Origin: JAWAAW01 sp964353335
Lineage (GTDB): Archaea > Nanobdellota > Nanobdellia > Woesearchaeales > ARS49
Reading direction: 5' to 3'
Assembly (NCBI GenBank): GCA_964353335.1
Contig: CAYGVI010000003.1
Span: 62,001-126,000, forward strand
DNA length: 64,000 nt
Numbering within the stretch: position 1 is the first letter of the stretch; each line of letters opens with the position of its first letter. This document shows positions 56,589 through 64,000 of the stretch, in pieces. The notes beneath the pieces were generated by a model. It worked only from the letters and a program-made list of their open reading frames with translations. It was not told where the DNA came from and searched no databases. The translations under genes were made by a program, and so were the position numbers.

Positions 56589-57674
56589 ATGCGCGTCGCT
56601 ATCGTCGGGGCAGGACCGTCAGGAAGCTATGTAGGCTTCCTCCTTTCAAAAGCCGGTCACGATGTCACAATCTATGAAGACCACGAAAAAATAGGCGAGC
56701 CAATAGCGTGCACAGGCATCGTGACAAAAGCGCTTTTCGACCTTGTTGAATACAGCAAAGACTACATTATCAACGAGCTTGACGGCGTTGACATAATCGG
56801 GCCAAAAGGTGAAAAGCTCCGAATCCCGCTGAAAGAATACGTGCTTTGCAGGAAAAAGTTTGACAATTATCTTGCAAACAAAGCAGGAAATGCAGGTGCA
56901 AAAATACTGCTCAGCCACAGGTACACCGGAAGGGAATGCAACACCCTAATTTTCAGGCATAACGGACAAATAGTCAAAAAAGAAACAGACATTCTCATCG
57001 GCGCAGACGGTCCTTTAAGCAAAGTTGCAGAAACTTCAGGGCTTGGTAAAAACAAAAACTTTTACGTCGGCCAGCAGGCGACAATCAAGGCAAAATACGA
57101 CCAGAAAATATTCACAGTCTGGTTCGGCAGCATTGCCCCTGGATTTTTCGCGTGGAGCGTGCCTGAAAATTCAGAGTACTCGCGCATTGGCGTCGCGACA
57201 ACAAAAGACAAGAACTGCGCACAATGCTTCCAGAGACTGATGAAAATGTCAAAAGGAAAAATCACAGCAAGGCAGGCAGCACCAATCCCGTTGTACAACC
57301 ATAAAAGAAAAGTGCAGAACAACAGCACTTTCCTTGTCGGAGACGCAGCCGGATTTGTAAAAGACACAACAGGTGGTGGAATCATCACAGGAATGCTCTC
57401 AAGCAAAGCCCTTGCTGAAAGCATAATCCGCAAAACAAGCTACGAAAAGAACCTCAAGAAGCTGAGAAAAGAGCTTTGGCTTCACAGCAAGCTCAGGAGG
57501 ATGCTTAACAGATTCTCAGACAATGATTACAGAAGGCTTATCAGGCTGATGTCAAACCAGAAAGTCAGGCGTATATTATATAGCCATCCGAGGGAGTATC
57601 CTTCAAGATTCCTTCTGAAGCTCCTGCTCGCAGAGCCGCGGCTCATTTATTTCGCAAAGCACGCGTTTGCATAA
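56589..57674 (+). CDS. geranylgeranyl-reductase-family FAD enzyme
   Basis: 361 residues. FAD-binding MRVAIVGAGPSGSYVGFLLS at the N-terminus, then YEDHEKIGEPIACTGIVT, with the conserved cysteine of the family, LIGADGPLSKVAE, the motif FVGQQ, WSVPENSEYSRIGVAT, and FLVGDAAGFVKDTTGGGIIT near the end. Members saturate the isoprenoid chains of archaeal lipids and quinones. It is slightly short for digeranylgeranylglycerophospholipid reductase but complete. TTTTTAAC ends 26 nt from the ATG, so it is leaderless. AglB follows 54 nt later on the same strand. Confidence 0.85.
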   Translation: MRVAIVGAGPSGSYVGFLLSKAGHDVTIYEDHEKIGEPIACTGIVTKALFDLVEYSKDYIINELDGVDIIGPKGEKLRIPLKEYVLCRKKFDNYLANKAGNAGAKILLSHRYTGRECNTLIFRHNGQIVKKETDILIGADGPLSKVAETSGLGKNKNFYVGQQATIKAKYDQKIFTVWFGSIAPGFFAWSVPENSEYSRIGVATTKDKNCAQCFQRLMKMSKGKITARQAAPIPLYNHKRKVQNNSTFLVGDAAGFVKDTTGGGIITGMLSSKALAESIIRKTSYEKNLKKLRKELWLHSKLRRMLNRFSDNDYRRLIRLMSNQKVRRILYSHPREYPSRFLLKLLLAEPRLIYFAKHAFA

Positions 57675-57728
57675 TCCCGCGAAAGCTTTTTAAGCAAACC
57701 ACATAAACAGCGGGCACAGGGGGATTGC

Positions 57729-60700
57729 ATGCCTGAAGACGACGAACTTTCAGTTGATTTTGGAAAAGTTGGCGACTGGTTCAAGAGAAAAAAGAAGCCC
57801 GAAGCAGAGCCAACGCCAGAACACCAGCCTTCATTGCTCGCTGACAAGCACGCAGCAGTTCCACACGAGCAGCCAAAAGAGCATTCTGAAGCAAAGCACA
57901 CTGAAAAAGATGATGAAATCAGCATTGACTTTTCAAAAATAAAGTCCTGGTTCACAAAAAAGGAGCATTCAGGAAAAGATGAAGGCAAAGAAGACCTCGG
58001 ATTTGATTTCAGCAAGCCGTGGGCATGGATAAAAGCCCACCCCGTCCTGATAATACTCGCAGTCCTCCTGATAATGCAGTTCGTTCCAAACAGGATTGAT
58101 ATTGGCGGCAAGGACTGGTACATGCCCTGGGGCGGGGTAAGCATGCGCCTAAGGAGCGAAAGCCTGCCAATGACAGACGGCTGGGCAGCGAACCATGTCA
58201 CAACCCTGCTCAAGAACCAGCTGGTTGATGCGATTAACAAGCAGTATCCCAACCTTCCTGACGAAAGAAAGCAAAAGCTTGTGAATGATGAATGGGACAA
58301 GGTATACAAGGAGCAGAAAGCCCAGATTGACCCGCAAATAACTGCTGTCAACCAGCAGATAAAGGAGTTCTGGATGTATGAAGCAGACGGCGTGAAATAC
58401 ACTTACATGCCTGACATTGACCCTTACACATACCTAAGATATGCCAGAAACCTGCTTGAGAAAGGCACTTATGCTGACGAAGTGAGGGATGGCACATTAA
58501 TCGACAACCACATGGCCGCGCCCTTGGGTGGCGGGGTAAGCCGCGAGCTGCAGCCATACACTCTCGCAGTGCAGTACAAGATACTGCACATCTTCAGCCC
58601 GAAGATTGACCTTATGCAGGCAGCTTGTTATTTCCCCATAATATTCATCCTGCTCTCGCTGATTCCTGCGTTCTTCATCGGCAGGCGCTTTGCAGGAATG
58701 TCAGGCGGAATCATAACTGCAACAATGGTGGCAATACTGCCTTCAATTATTGTCAGGACAGGCTGGGGCCACGCAGACACTGACGCTTACAACATTTTCT
58801 TCCCGCTCCTGTTGACCTGGCTTTACACGCTGATGATTGATGCAGATGACACCAAAAAGATTATTGGATTGGGCGCATTGTCAGGGCTTGTCACAGGAAT
58901 TTACGCATTTGCCTGGCCTGGCGGCTGGTGGTATGTATTTGACTTCATACTCGCTGCATTCGGAATACTGGTCATAAGCGAAATCGCAAGAAATATCAAG
59001 CACAGACAGAAGCTGATTGAAATAATAAAGAAGCGCGCAATCCTGTTAATCACTTACCTGGCAGTTTCAGGAATATTTGTAAGCCTGTTTAGAAGCACCA
59101 CTGAGTTTTTCAATGCCCCAATGGCGCCATTGGGATTCACAATCATCAAGGCAGCTGCGCATGTAAGCCTCTGGCCAAATGTTTACACAACTGTCGCAGA
59201 GCTTAATCCCACAGACCTTAACGGCGTTATCGGCTCTGTCGGAGGGTGGCTGTTCTTCTGGATTGCAGTTGCAGGAATGGCAATGCTCCTGATAAAGCGC
59301 TCAAACAATGAGTGGAAGTTTGACCTCAAGTATGCACCCTTGTTTGTGCTCTGGTTCATCGCAACAATTTACGCGAGCCTTAAGGGAGTGCGTTTCACAT
59401 TGCTTATGGCTCCTGCATTCACAGTCGTGTTCGGAATTGCCATTGGCAGGATTTACAACTGGCTGGTCAGAATCAGCATAAAAGATTTGCACTTGAATGA
59501 AATAGTGGCTCATGCATTGATAATTGTAATGGTGGTGCTGATGCTTTCAGGCCAGGCAAAAAGCGCCTATAACTCCTCAGGAAGCGACATTCCGATAATG
59601 AATGACGCCTGGTGGAGCACACTCACTGCGATAAAGGCAGACTCAAAGCCTGACGCGATAATCAACTCATGGTGGGACTTTGGCCACCACTTCAAGTATA
59701 TCGCAGACCGCGCGGTCACATTTGACGGCGCATCACAAAACACGCCAATGGCGCACTGGATTGGAAGGACTCTGGCAACTAACAATGAAACAGAGGCAGT
59801 GGGCATTTTGAGGATGCTTGACTGCGGCTCCTACTCCGCATTCGATGTGATTAATGCCCAGTTCAATGACCCTGTAAAATCAGTCAATCTTCTCCGCGAA
59901 ATTATCGTGGTTGACCGCAAGTCAGCGCTTGCAATACTCGCAAAGGAAGGGGTTAATGAGCAGGAACAGTTATTGAAACTCACACACTGCGACCCGCCAG
60001 AAGACTACTTCATAGCATCAGGAGACATGATTGGAAAGTCAGGCGTCTGGAGCCACTTTGGCTTCTGGGACTTTGAAAAAGCAAAGCTGTGGACGATTCT
60101 GAAGAACCAGCCAGAGGAAACCGCAGTGCAGTCAATGATGAACGAGTGGAACTACACCCGCGAACAGGCAGAGCAGGCTTACTTGGATGTGCAGGCATTG
60201 GGCAGTGAAGGCGATGCGAATGCATGGATTTCACCATGGCTTGGCATACTTGGCGAGGCTGTTGACTGCTCAACCCAGAACGACCTGATTGGATGCGGAA
60301 ATGGTTTCGTAATCAACACGTCCAACAATGACGCGCGCATCAATACAGGCCAGGGGGTTGGCAAGCCAAAGGTCGTCGTCCAGCTGACAGAAAAAGGCGG
60401 ATTCTCTGAAATCAAGTTTAATGACTCAAATACCGCGGTTGGAGTGCTTCTCTATCCGACAGGGCCAGGCGCTTACAAGGCGGTGTTAGGCTCTCCAGAG
60501 CTTTTGACAAGCATATTTGCCCGCCTTTACTTCCTTGAAGGCCACGGCTTGCAGCACTTCACTGCGTTCAGCCAGCAGAGGGAATTAACAGGCGGCGGAA
60601 TTTACACTTACAAGGTCAACTGGGCAGGCAATGCAACCAAAGTTTTCAGCGGCTTTGAAGCCCTGAAGGCTGCGAAAGAAGCGAACACAACAGAGAAGAA

Positions 60701-61055
60701 AGTTGAAAAGGGCGCAAAGGAAGGCGACACAGTGAGCGTTTACTACATCGGCTCATTGCTTGACGGCAATGTGTTTGACAGCAGCATAAAGGACTGGAAG
60801 AAAAAAGGCATTGCTGCAAATTCCTCATTTGACGACAACGAACTCACAGGGCCATTGTCATTCAAGATAGGCGCAGGACAGGTTATTGAGGGCTTTGATG
60901 CAGCAGTTAGGGGAATGGACATTGGCGACGAGCAGATTGTGCAGATTCCGCCAAAGGCAGCATACGGCCTTGACCCCAAAGCCCACGCCCTCGGCAACCA
61001 GACCCTGAGATTCAAGATTAAGATGGTCCGCATAGATCCCGCCTCAGCCAATTAA
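57729..61055 (+). CDS. aglB: oligosaccharyltransferase AglB (STT3) fused to FKBP isomerase
   Basis: 1108 residues. N-terminal cytoplasmic region with three copies of a short motif (LSVDFGKVGDWFK 7-19, ISIDFSKIKSWFTK 64-77, LGFDFSKPWAWIK 90-102), then about 13 membrane helices with D-I-D-P near 230 and GHADTDAYN near 350. The soluble STT3 domain has SWWDFGHHFKYI (the WWDxG motif, about 650-661). Residues about 995-1108 are an FKBP domain: EGDTVSVYYIGSLLDGNVFD, IGAGQVIEGFDAAVRGMDIG, PPKAAYG. It transfers lipid-linked glycans to asparagine; the fused isomerase would act on the same outer face. The motif DK/MI of STT3 was not identified. Confidence 0.9.
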   Translation: MPEDDELSVDFGKVGDWFKRKKKPEAEPTPEHQPSLLADKHAAVPHEQPKEHSEAKHTEKDDEISIDFSKIKSWFTKKEHSGKDEGKEDLGFDFSKPWAWIKAHPVLIILAVLLIMQFVPNRIDIGGKDWYMPWGGVSMRLRSESLPMTDGWAANHVTTLLKNQLVDAINKQYPNLPDERKQKLVNDEWDKVYKEQKAQIDPQITAVNQQIKEFWMYEADGVKYTYMPDIDPYTYLRYARNLLEKGTYADEVRDGTLIDNHMAAPLGGGVSRELQPYTLAVQYKILHIFSPKIDLMQAACYFPIIFILLSLIPAFFIGRRFAGMSGGIITATMVAILPSIIVRTGWGHADTDAYNIFFPLLLTWLYTLMIDADDTKKIIGLGALSGLVTGIYAFAWPGGWWYVFDFILAAFGILVISEIARNIKHRQKLIEIIKKRAILLITYLAVSGIFVSLFRSTTEFFNAPMAPLGFTIIKAAAHVSLWPNVYTTVAELNPTDLNGVIGSVGGWLFFWIAVAGMAMLLIKRSNNEWKFDLKYAPLFVLWFIATIYASLKGVRFTLLMAPAFTVVFGIAIGRIYNWLVRISIKDLHLNEIVAHALIIVMVVLMLSGQAKSAYNSSGSDIPIMNDAWWSTLTAIKADSKPDAIINSWWDFGHHFKYIADRAVTFDGASQNTPMAHWIGRTLATNNETEAVGILRMLDCGSYSAFDVINAQFNDPVKSVNLLREIIVVDRKSALAILAKEGVNEQEQLLKLTHCDPPEDYFIASGDMIGKSGVWSHFGFWDFEKAKLWTILKNQPEETAVQSMMNEWNYTREQAEQAYLDVQALGSEGDANAWISPWLGILGEAVDCSTQNDLIGCGNGFVINTSNNDARINTGQGVGKPKVVVQLTEKGGFSEIKFNDSNTAVGVLLYPTGPGAYKAVLGSPELLTSIFARLYFLEGHGLQHFTAFSQQRELTGGGIYTYKVNWAGNATKVFSGFEALKAAKEANTTEKKVEKGAKEGDTVSVYYIGSLLDGNVFDSSIKDWKKKGIAANSSFDDNELTGPLSFKIGAGQVIEGFDAAVRGMDIGDEQIVQIPPKAAYGLDPKAHALGNQTLRFKIKMVRIDPASAN

Positions 61056-61107
61056 TGAGATTTCTTATCCATAACCTTAATAAACCAATTGTGGCTCATT
61101 TCCGTCT

Positions 61108-61800
61108 ATGGGGAATAAGGTTTTTATCGTGATTGCAGCGTATAATGAGCAGAATTCTGTACCCCAAGTCATCAAGGAACTTCACAAGGCAGGATACAAG
61201 GATATTGTGGTTGTTGATGACGGCAGCAAGGACAAGACTTTCGATGCGGCATTGGATGCAGGCGCAACAGTCCTTCAGCACGTCGTGAACCGCGGACAGG
61301 GGGCTGCATTGAAAACAGGAATTGATTACGCCTTGGAACAAGGCGCGGATATTATTGTCACATTTGATGCAGACGGCCAGCACCGCGTTGAAGACATTCC
61401 GGCAATGATAAAGCCAGTTGCAGGCGGAAAGGTTGACGTGACATTTGGCTCAAGATTCCTTACAAAGAAATCGCAGGAAAATGTCCCTTGGGTCAGGAAA
61501 GTCTGCCTCAAGGCAGGAATCCTTGTGCTTTGGCTCTTTTATGGCGTCAAAATGACAGATGCGCACAATGGCTTCCGCGCGCTGTCAAGGAATGCTGCTG
61601 AAAAAATCAAAATAACAGCAGACCGCATGGCTCACGCCTCTGAAATAGTTGAGGAAGTCCACCGCCTTGACCTGAAATACAGGGAAATACCTGTGGTCAT
61701 CCGCTATACAGAGGAAACATTAAGAAAGGGGCACGGCTCTTTCATGGAAGGAGTCAGGATACTTTACACGATGATTATGAAAAAATTCCTTTTGAGGTGA
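61108..61800 (+). CDS. GT2 glycosyltransferase (dolichyl-phosphate-mannose synthase-like)
   Basis: 230 residues. FIVIAAYNEQNSVPQVIKEL, VVDDGSKDKTFDAAL (metal-binding region), HVVNRGQGAALKTGIDYA and FDADGQHRVEDIP (D-x-D-G-Q) are GT-A family 2 signatures; GSRFLTKK and KMTDAHNGFRALS follow. It should move a sugar from a nucleotide donor to a dolichyl phosphate or growing lipid-linked glycan. TTAATAAA at 61077-61084 is 27.5 nt from the ATG. First gene of a four-gene glycan operon with DUF2304, GT9 and GmhA. Confidence 0.9.
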   Translation: MGNKVFIVIAAYNEQNSVPQVIKELHKAGYKDIVVVDDGSKDKTFDAALDAGATVLQHVVNRGQGAALKTGIDYALEQGADIIVTFDADGQHRVEDIPAMIKPVAGGKVDVTFGSRFLTKKSQENVPWVRKVCLKAGILVLWLFYGVKMTDAHNGFRALSRNAAEKIKITADRMAHASEIVEEVHRLDLKYREIPVVIRYTEETLRKGHGSFMEGVRILYTMIMKKFLLR

Positions 61801-61804
61801 AAAA

Positions 61805-62143
61805 ATGAACATATCAGTCTTGCAGATTATTGTCGTTGTGTTCGCGCTGTTCGCATGGAGCCGCGCAATGCTCAGGCTGCGCGACAGGCACATTTCATTC
61901 AGCGAGTTCATTTTCTGGACAATAATCTGGGCTGCTGTCATTGTCACCTCAGTATTGCCCCAGACTGCTGATGTTGTTTCAAAGTTCTTAGGCATCAGCA
62001 GGCCCATTGACCTCGCGGTGTACGTCAGCATTCTCCTGCTGTTCTACCTTGTCTTCCGCATTTACGTGAATCAGGACAAGCAGTCACAGGAAATGACAAA
62101 GCTCGTGAGGGAAATTGCAGTCAAGCTGCCAAAGCAAAAATGA
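61805..62143 (+). CDS. DUF2304 membrane protein
   Basis: 112 residues. Three membrane segments (about 4-18, 32-52, 68-87), with SRAMLRLRDRHISFSEFIFW between the first two and VYVSILLLFYLVFRIYV at the third. The pattern matches DUF2304, which commonly accompanies GT2 glycosyltransferases in archaea and bacteria. It may help hold the lipid substrate or flip it. It starts 5 nt after the GT2 stop and overlaps GT9 by 4 nt (ATGA). Confidence 0.85.
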   Translation: MNISVLQIIVVVFALFAWSRAMLRLRDRHISFSEFIFWTIIWAAVIVTSVLPQTADVVSKFLGISRPIDLAVYVSILLLFYLVFRIYVNQDKQSQEMTKLVREIAVKLPKQK

Positions 62144-63255
62144 AAATACCATTAATGCGCTGGATTGACAGGATTGTCGGAACCATACTGATAATCCCCA
62201 TCTGGCTCATCTCATTGCCTTTCCCAAAGGCAAAGCTTGACACAAAGCGCATTCTCATAATCAAGCTCTGGGCATTGGGAGACAGTATTGTTTTGCTGCC
62301 GACAATCCAGGAAATAAGGAAAAAATATCCCAAAGCAACAATCGACGTGCTTTGCAGGGACCGCGTTAAAACTGTTTTTGAAGGCCTGAAATTCATAGAT
62401 GAAGTGAAAAGCGCAGAACCCAAATGCCTGCTCGCGCTCATTCCAAAGCTCAGAAAGTATGATGTTGTGCTCGACAGCGAGCCATACCTTAACATTTCAG
62501 CACTGCTCGCGTGGTGGCTTGGAAAGCGCAGGATTGGCTTCAGCCACGGAGTCCGCAGCCTGCTTTACACTGACAGGGTTGTGTTCAATGACATGCAGCA
62601 CATGGTCAAGACATACATTGACCTTGCAGGCCCGATTGGAATTACAAAAGTGCCTGAAAGGCTTGTCCCCCTGGTCACAAGCGCGAAAGATGAGAAAAAA
62701 GTTGATGAGCTCTTCAAAGAATGGGGGATAAAGAAAACTAACAGGCTGGTCTGCATTGCCCCAGGCGCTGCAGAATCCGCAAGGACAAGAATCTGGCCTG
62801 CAAAGCGCTTCGCAAAAGTCGCTGACTCCCTCGTAAAGGAATATCTTGTTAAAATAATTATTAGCGGCACAAAAGGGGAGCGTTATTTTGCAGAGGAAAT
62901 CGCCAAGAACATGGCTTACAACCCGATAATAGCCACAGGTGCAATGAATGTGAAGGAATTTGCGGCAATGCTCAGGCGCTGCAGCCTCATGATTGGCAAT
63001 GACTCAGGACCAATGCACCTCTCGGCTGCAATGGGCACAAAAACAATCGGATTGTTCTGCCCGAACACGCCTGTAAGATGGGCGCCTTATGGTCCTGGCA
63101 ATGATTATGTCTATAAGCCAGTGCTTCCAAAGCCGTGCATTAACACACACCTCGGGCAGATGCCTGACTGCAAGGGCCACCAGCACATGGTCAACATCAA
63201 AAGCAGGGACGTTATTGAAAAAGCAAGGAGAATGCTGCATGCAGGACATAATTAA
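62140..63255 (+). CDS. family 9 glycosyltransferase (heptosyltransferase-like)
   Basis: 371 residues. One N-terminal hydrophobic stretch (about 12-29), then the GT9 fold: ILIIKLWALGDSIVLLPTIQ, VLCRDRVKTVFEG, and the donor site GNDSGPMHLSAAMGTKTIGL with FCPNTPVRWAPYG. GT9 enzymes transfer heptose from ADP-heptose in bacterial lipopolysaccharide; an archaeal member next to GmhA suggests a heptose-containing surface glycan. It overlaps gmhA by 17 nt. The unusual N-terminal anchor distinguishes it from standard soluble WaaC/F. Confidence 0.88.
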   Translation: MKIPLMRWIDRIVGTILIIPIWLISLPFPKAKLDTKRILIIKLWALGDSIVLLPTIQEIRKKYPKATIDVLCRDRVKTVFEGLKFIDEVKSAEPKCLLALIPKLRKYDVVLDSEPYLNISALLAWWLGKRRIGFSHGVRSLLYTDRVVFNDMQHMVKTYIDLAGPIGITKVPERLVPLVTSAKDEKKVDELFKEWGIKKTNRLVCIAPGAAESARTRIWPAKRFAKVADSLVKEYLVKIIISGTKGERYFAEEIAKNMAYNPIIATGAMNVKEFAAMLRRCSLMIGNDSGPMHLSAAMGTKTIGLFCPNTPVRWAPYGPGNDYVYKPVLPKPCINTHLGQMPDCKGHQHMVNIKSRDVIEKARRMLHAGHN

Positions 63256-63805
63256 GAGCGAAATTCAGGGCTCAATCGCCACAAAGCAGGAAGTTCTCGC
63301 TAAGCTTGTCCCTGATTTGGAAAAGACAGCAAATATCCTGATTAATGCCCTGAAAAACAACAACAAAGTCCTCATCTGCGGCAATGGCGGAAGCGCAGCA
63401 GACGCCCAGCACTTTGCAGCAGAGCTTATTGTCCGCTTTGAGACAGAGAGAAAGGCGCTTCCTGCAATTGCTTTGACAACTGACTCAAGCATTCTCACTG
63501 CAGGAGCAAATGATTACGGCATAGACACGCTTTTTTCGCGCCAAATAGAAGGATTAGGCAGCAAAGGAGACGTCCTTGTGGCAATTTCAACCTCAGGAAA
63601 CTCACCAAACATCCTCAAGGCAATAGACACGGCAAAAAGCAAGGACATGGAAGTCATCGGATTGACAGGCAGGGACGCTGGAAAGATGAAATCCCTGCAA
63701 AACAAAGTGGTTATCCCTTCCCAAACCACGGCAAGAATCCAGGAATCTCACATAATGACAATCCACATCTGGTGCAAGCTTATAGACCAGGCATTCTCGA
63801 AATAG
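63239..63805 (+). CDS. gmhA: phosphoheptose isomerase (SIS family)
   Basis: 188 residues, normal for GmhA. VLICGNGGSAADAQHFAAEL is the phosphosugar-binding signature with the GmhA-type A-D-A-Q-H; LTTDSSILTAGANDYG, FSRQIEGLG, and VAISTSGNSPNILKAI complete it, with a metal/active-site histidine in QESHIMTIHIWC. It converts sedoheptulose 7-phosphate to D-glycero-D-manno-heptose 7-phosphate. The start overlaps the GT9 gene by 17 nt. DiaA, a related DnaA regulator, is the alternative, but the glycan context favours GmhA. Confidence 0.88.
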   Translation: MQDIIKSEIQGSIATKQEVLAKLVPDLEKTANILINALKNNNKVLICGNGGSAADAQHFAAELIVRFETERKALPAIALTTDSSILTAGANDYGIDTLFSRQIEGLGSKGDVLVAISTSGNSPNILKAIDTAKSKDMEVIGLTGRDAGKMKSLQNKVVIPSQTTARIQESHIMTIHIWCKLIDQAFSK

Positions 63806-63814
63806 AACTAAGAC

Positions 63815-64000
63815 TTATTTCTGCGCAAGATAATCCTGGAGTGTAATGTTATTCGCGCCAATTATTCCGTCATGGACCGCAGGAACAAATGCCTCTGAAA
63901 GCACAGACACTTCTGTAACAAGCTGAAGCTTTCCATCAAGGAATGTGTAAACCTCTCCATTTGGCTTGCCACTTTGAAGCTTCAAAAGATAAAGCGGCAA
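63815..64000 (-). CDS. C-terminal fragment of an unrecognised protein
   Basis: 61 residues to the TAA stop at 63815-63817; the gene continues beyond the right edge. It reads PLYLLKLQSGKPNGEVYTFL, then further strands and ends LQDYLAQK. A beta-rich tail is suggested. It converges with gmhA (9-nt gap), so it is not part of the glycan operon. No family recognised. Confidence 0.6.
   Translation of the reverse strand: MPLYLLKLQSGKPNGEVYTFLDGKLQLVTEVSVLSEAFVPAVHDGIIGANNITLQDYLAQK

Noticed and set aside
63239..63805. DiaA instead of GmhA
   Set aside because: The two are close relatives, but the overlap with a GT9 gene in a glycan operon favours heptose isomerase.
1..64000. CRISPR arrays, insertion sequences, rRNA genes
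   Set aside because: No regularly spaced repeats, transposase-like ORFs with terminal repeats or rRNA landmarks were seen on reading.

Overview
The window is archaeal. It carries archaeal uS15, elongation factor 1-beta, transcription factor S, an NMD3-like protein, NucS, an STT3-type (AglB) oligosaccharyltransferase, a geranylgeranyl-reductase-family enzyme, archaeal-type signal peptidase I and TATA-box promoters. Many genes look leaderless: the TATA centre lies 25.5-27.5 nt before the start codon, and other genes have GGAGGTGAT-like ribosome-binding sites. Small proteins, many proteins without recognised families, a DUF5652-like protein and a bacterial-like heptose module suggest an uncultivated DPANN-type archaeon. 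That placement is inference; no rRNA is present.

Layout. 1-10.7 kb: a PLP decarboxylase, a PAP2 phosphatase, tRNA-Gln with a small segment bounded by copies of the tRNA 3' end, uS15 with a structured leader, a Rad3/XPD-like helicase, and an operon of zinc-ribbon protein, EF-1 beta and membrane FKBP. 10.7-21.5 kb: a long coiled-coil protein, rtcA, secreted coiled-coil protein, a membrane-anchored winged-helix protein, DUF460, aroB, NMD3-like protein, signal peptidase, TFS and DUF167. 21.5-26 kb: a DNA-repair and deoxynucleotide block with NucS, a kinase-dCMP deaminase fusion, a dCTP deaminase-Nudix fusion and thymidylate kinase. 26-39.3 kb: small leader/ORF loci, an MFS carrier, a MoxR/VWA pair, an ABC1 kinase, topoisomerase I and several unknowns. 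39.3-48.8 kb: a shrunken TtuA/Ncs6-like protein, a PLD lipoprotein, a proteasome-fold (Ntn) protein, tandem lipoproteins, Nudix hydrolase, PolX, DUF192, tRNA-Trp and an abutting LAGLIDADG gene. 48.9-56.5 kb: a run of minus-strand cell-surface genes, including a protein with a membrane anchor, a TolA-like linker and a beta-barrel-like end. 56.6-63.8 kb: a lipid and glycan block with the reductase, AglB fused to FKBP, GT2, DUF2304, GT9 and GmhA.

How the genes fit together. The 21.5-26 kb block can supply dUMP by two routes (from dCMP and from dCTP) and phosphorylate dTMP, beside a mismatch/uracil-type endonuclease. The last block builds and transfers surface glycans, with a prolyl isomerase attached directly to the transferase; the secreted proteins encoded just before it are plausible clients. 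The most interesting observations are the AglB-FKBP fusion, a three-way-junction leader on uS15, the dCTP deaminase-Nudix fusion, the Ntn protein with Thr directly after Met, symmetric divergent leaderless promoters, a two-copy double-hairpin repeat, and a tRNA-end duplication. No CRISPR array, insertion sequence or rRNA gene was seen.
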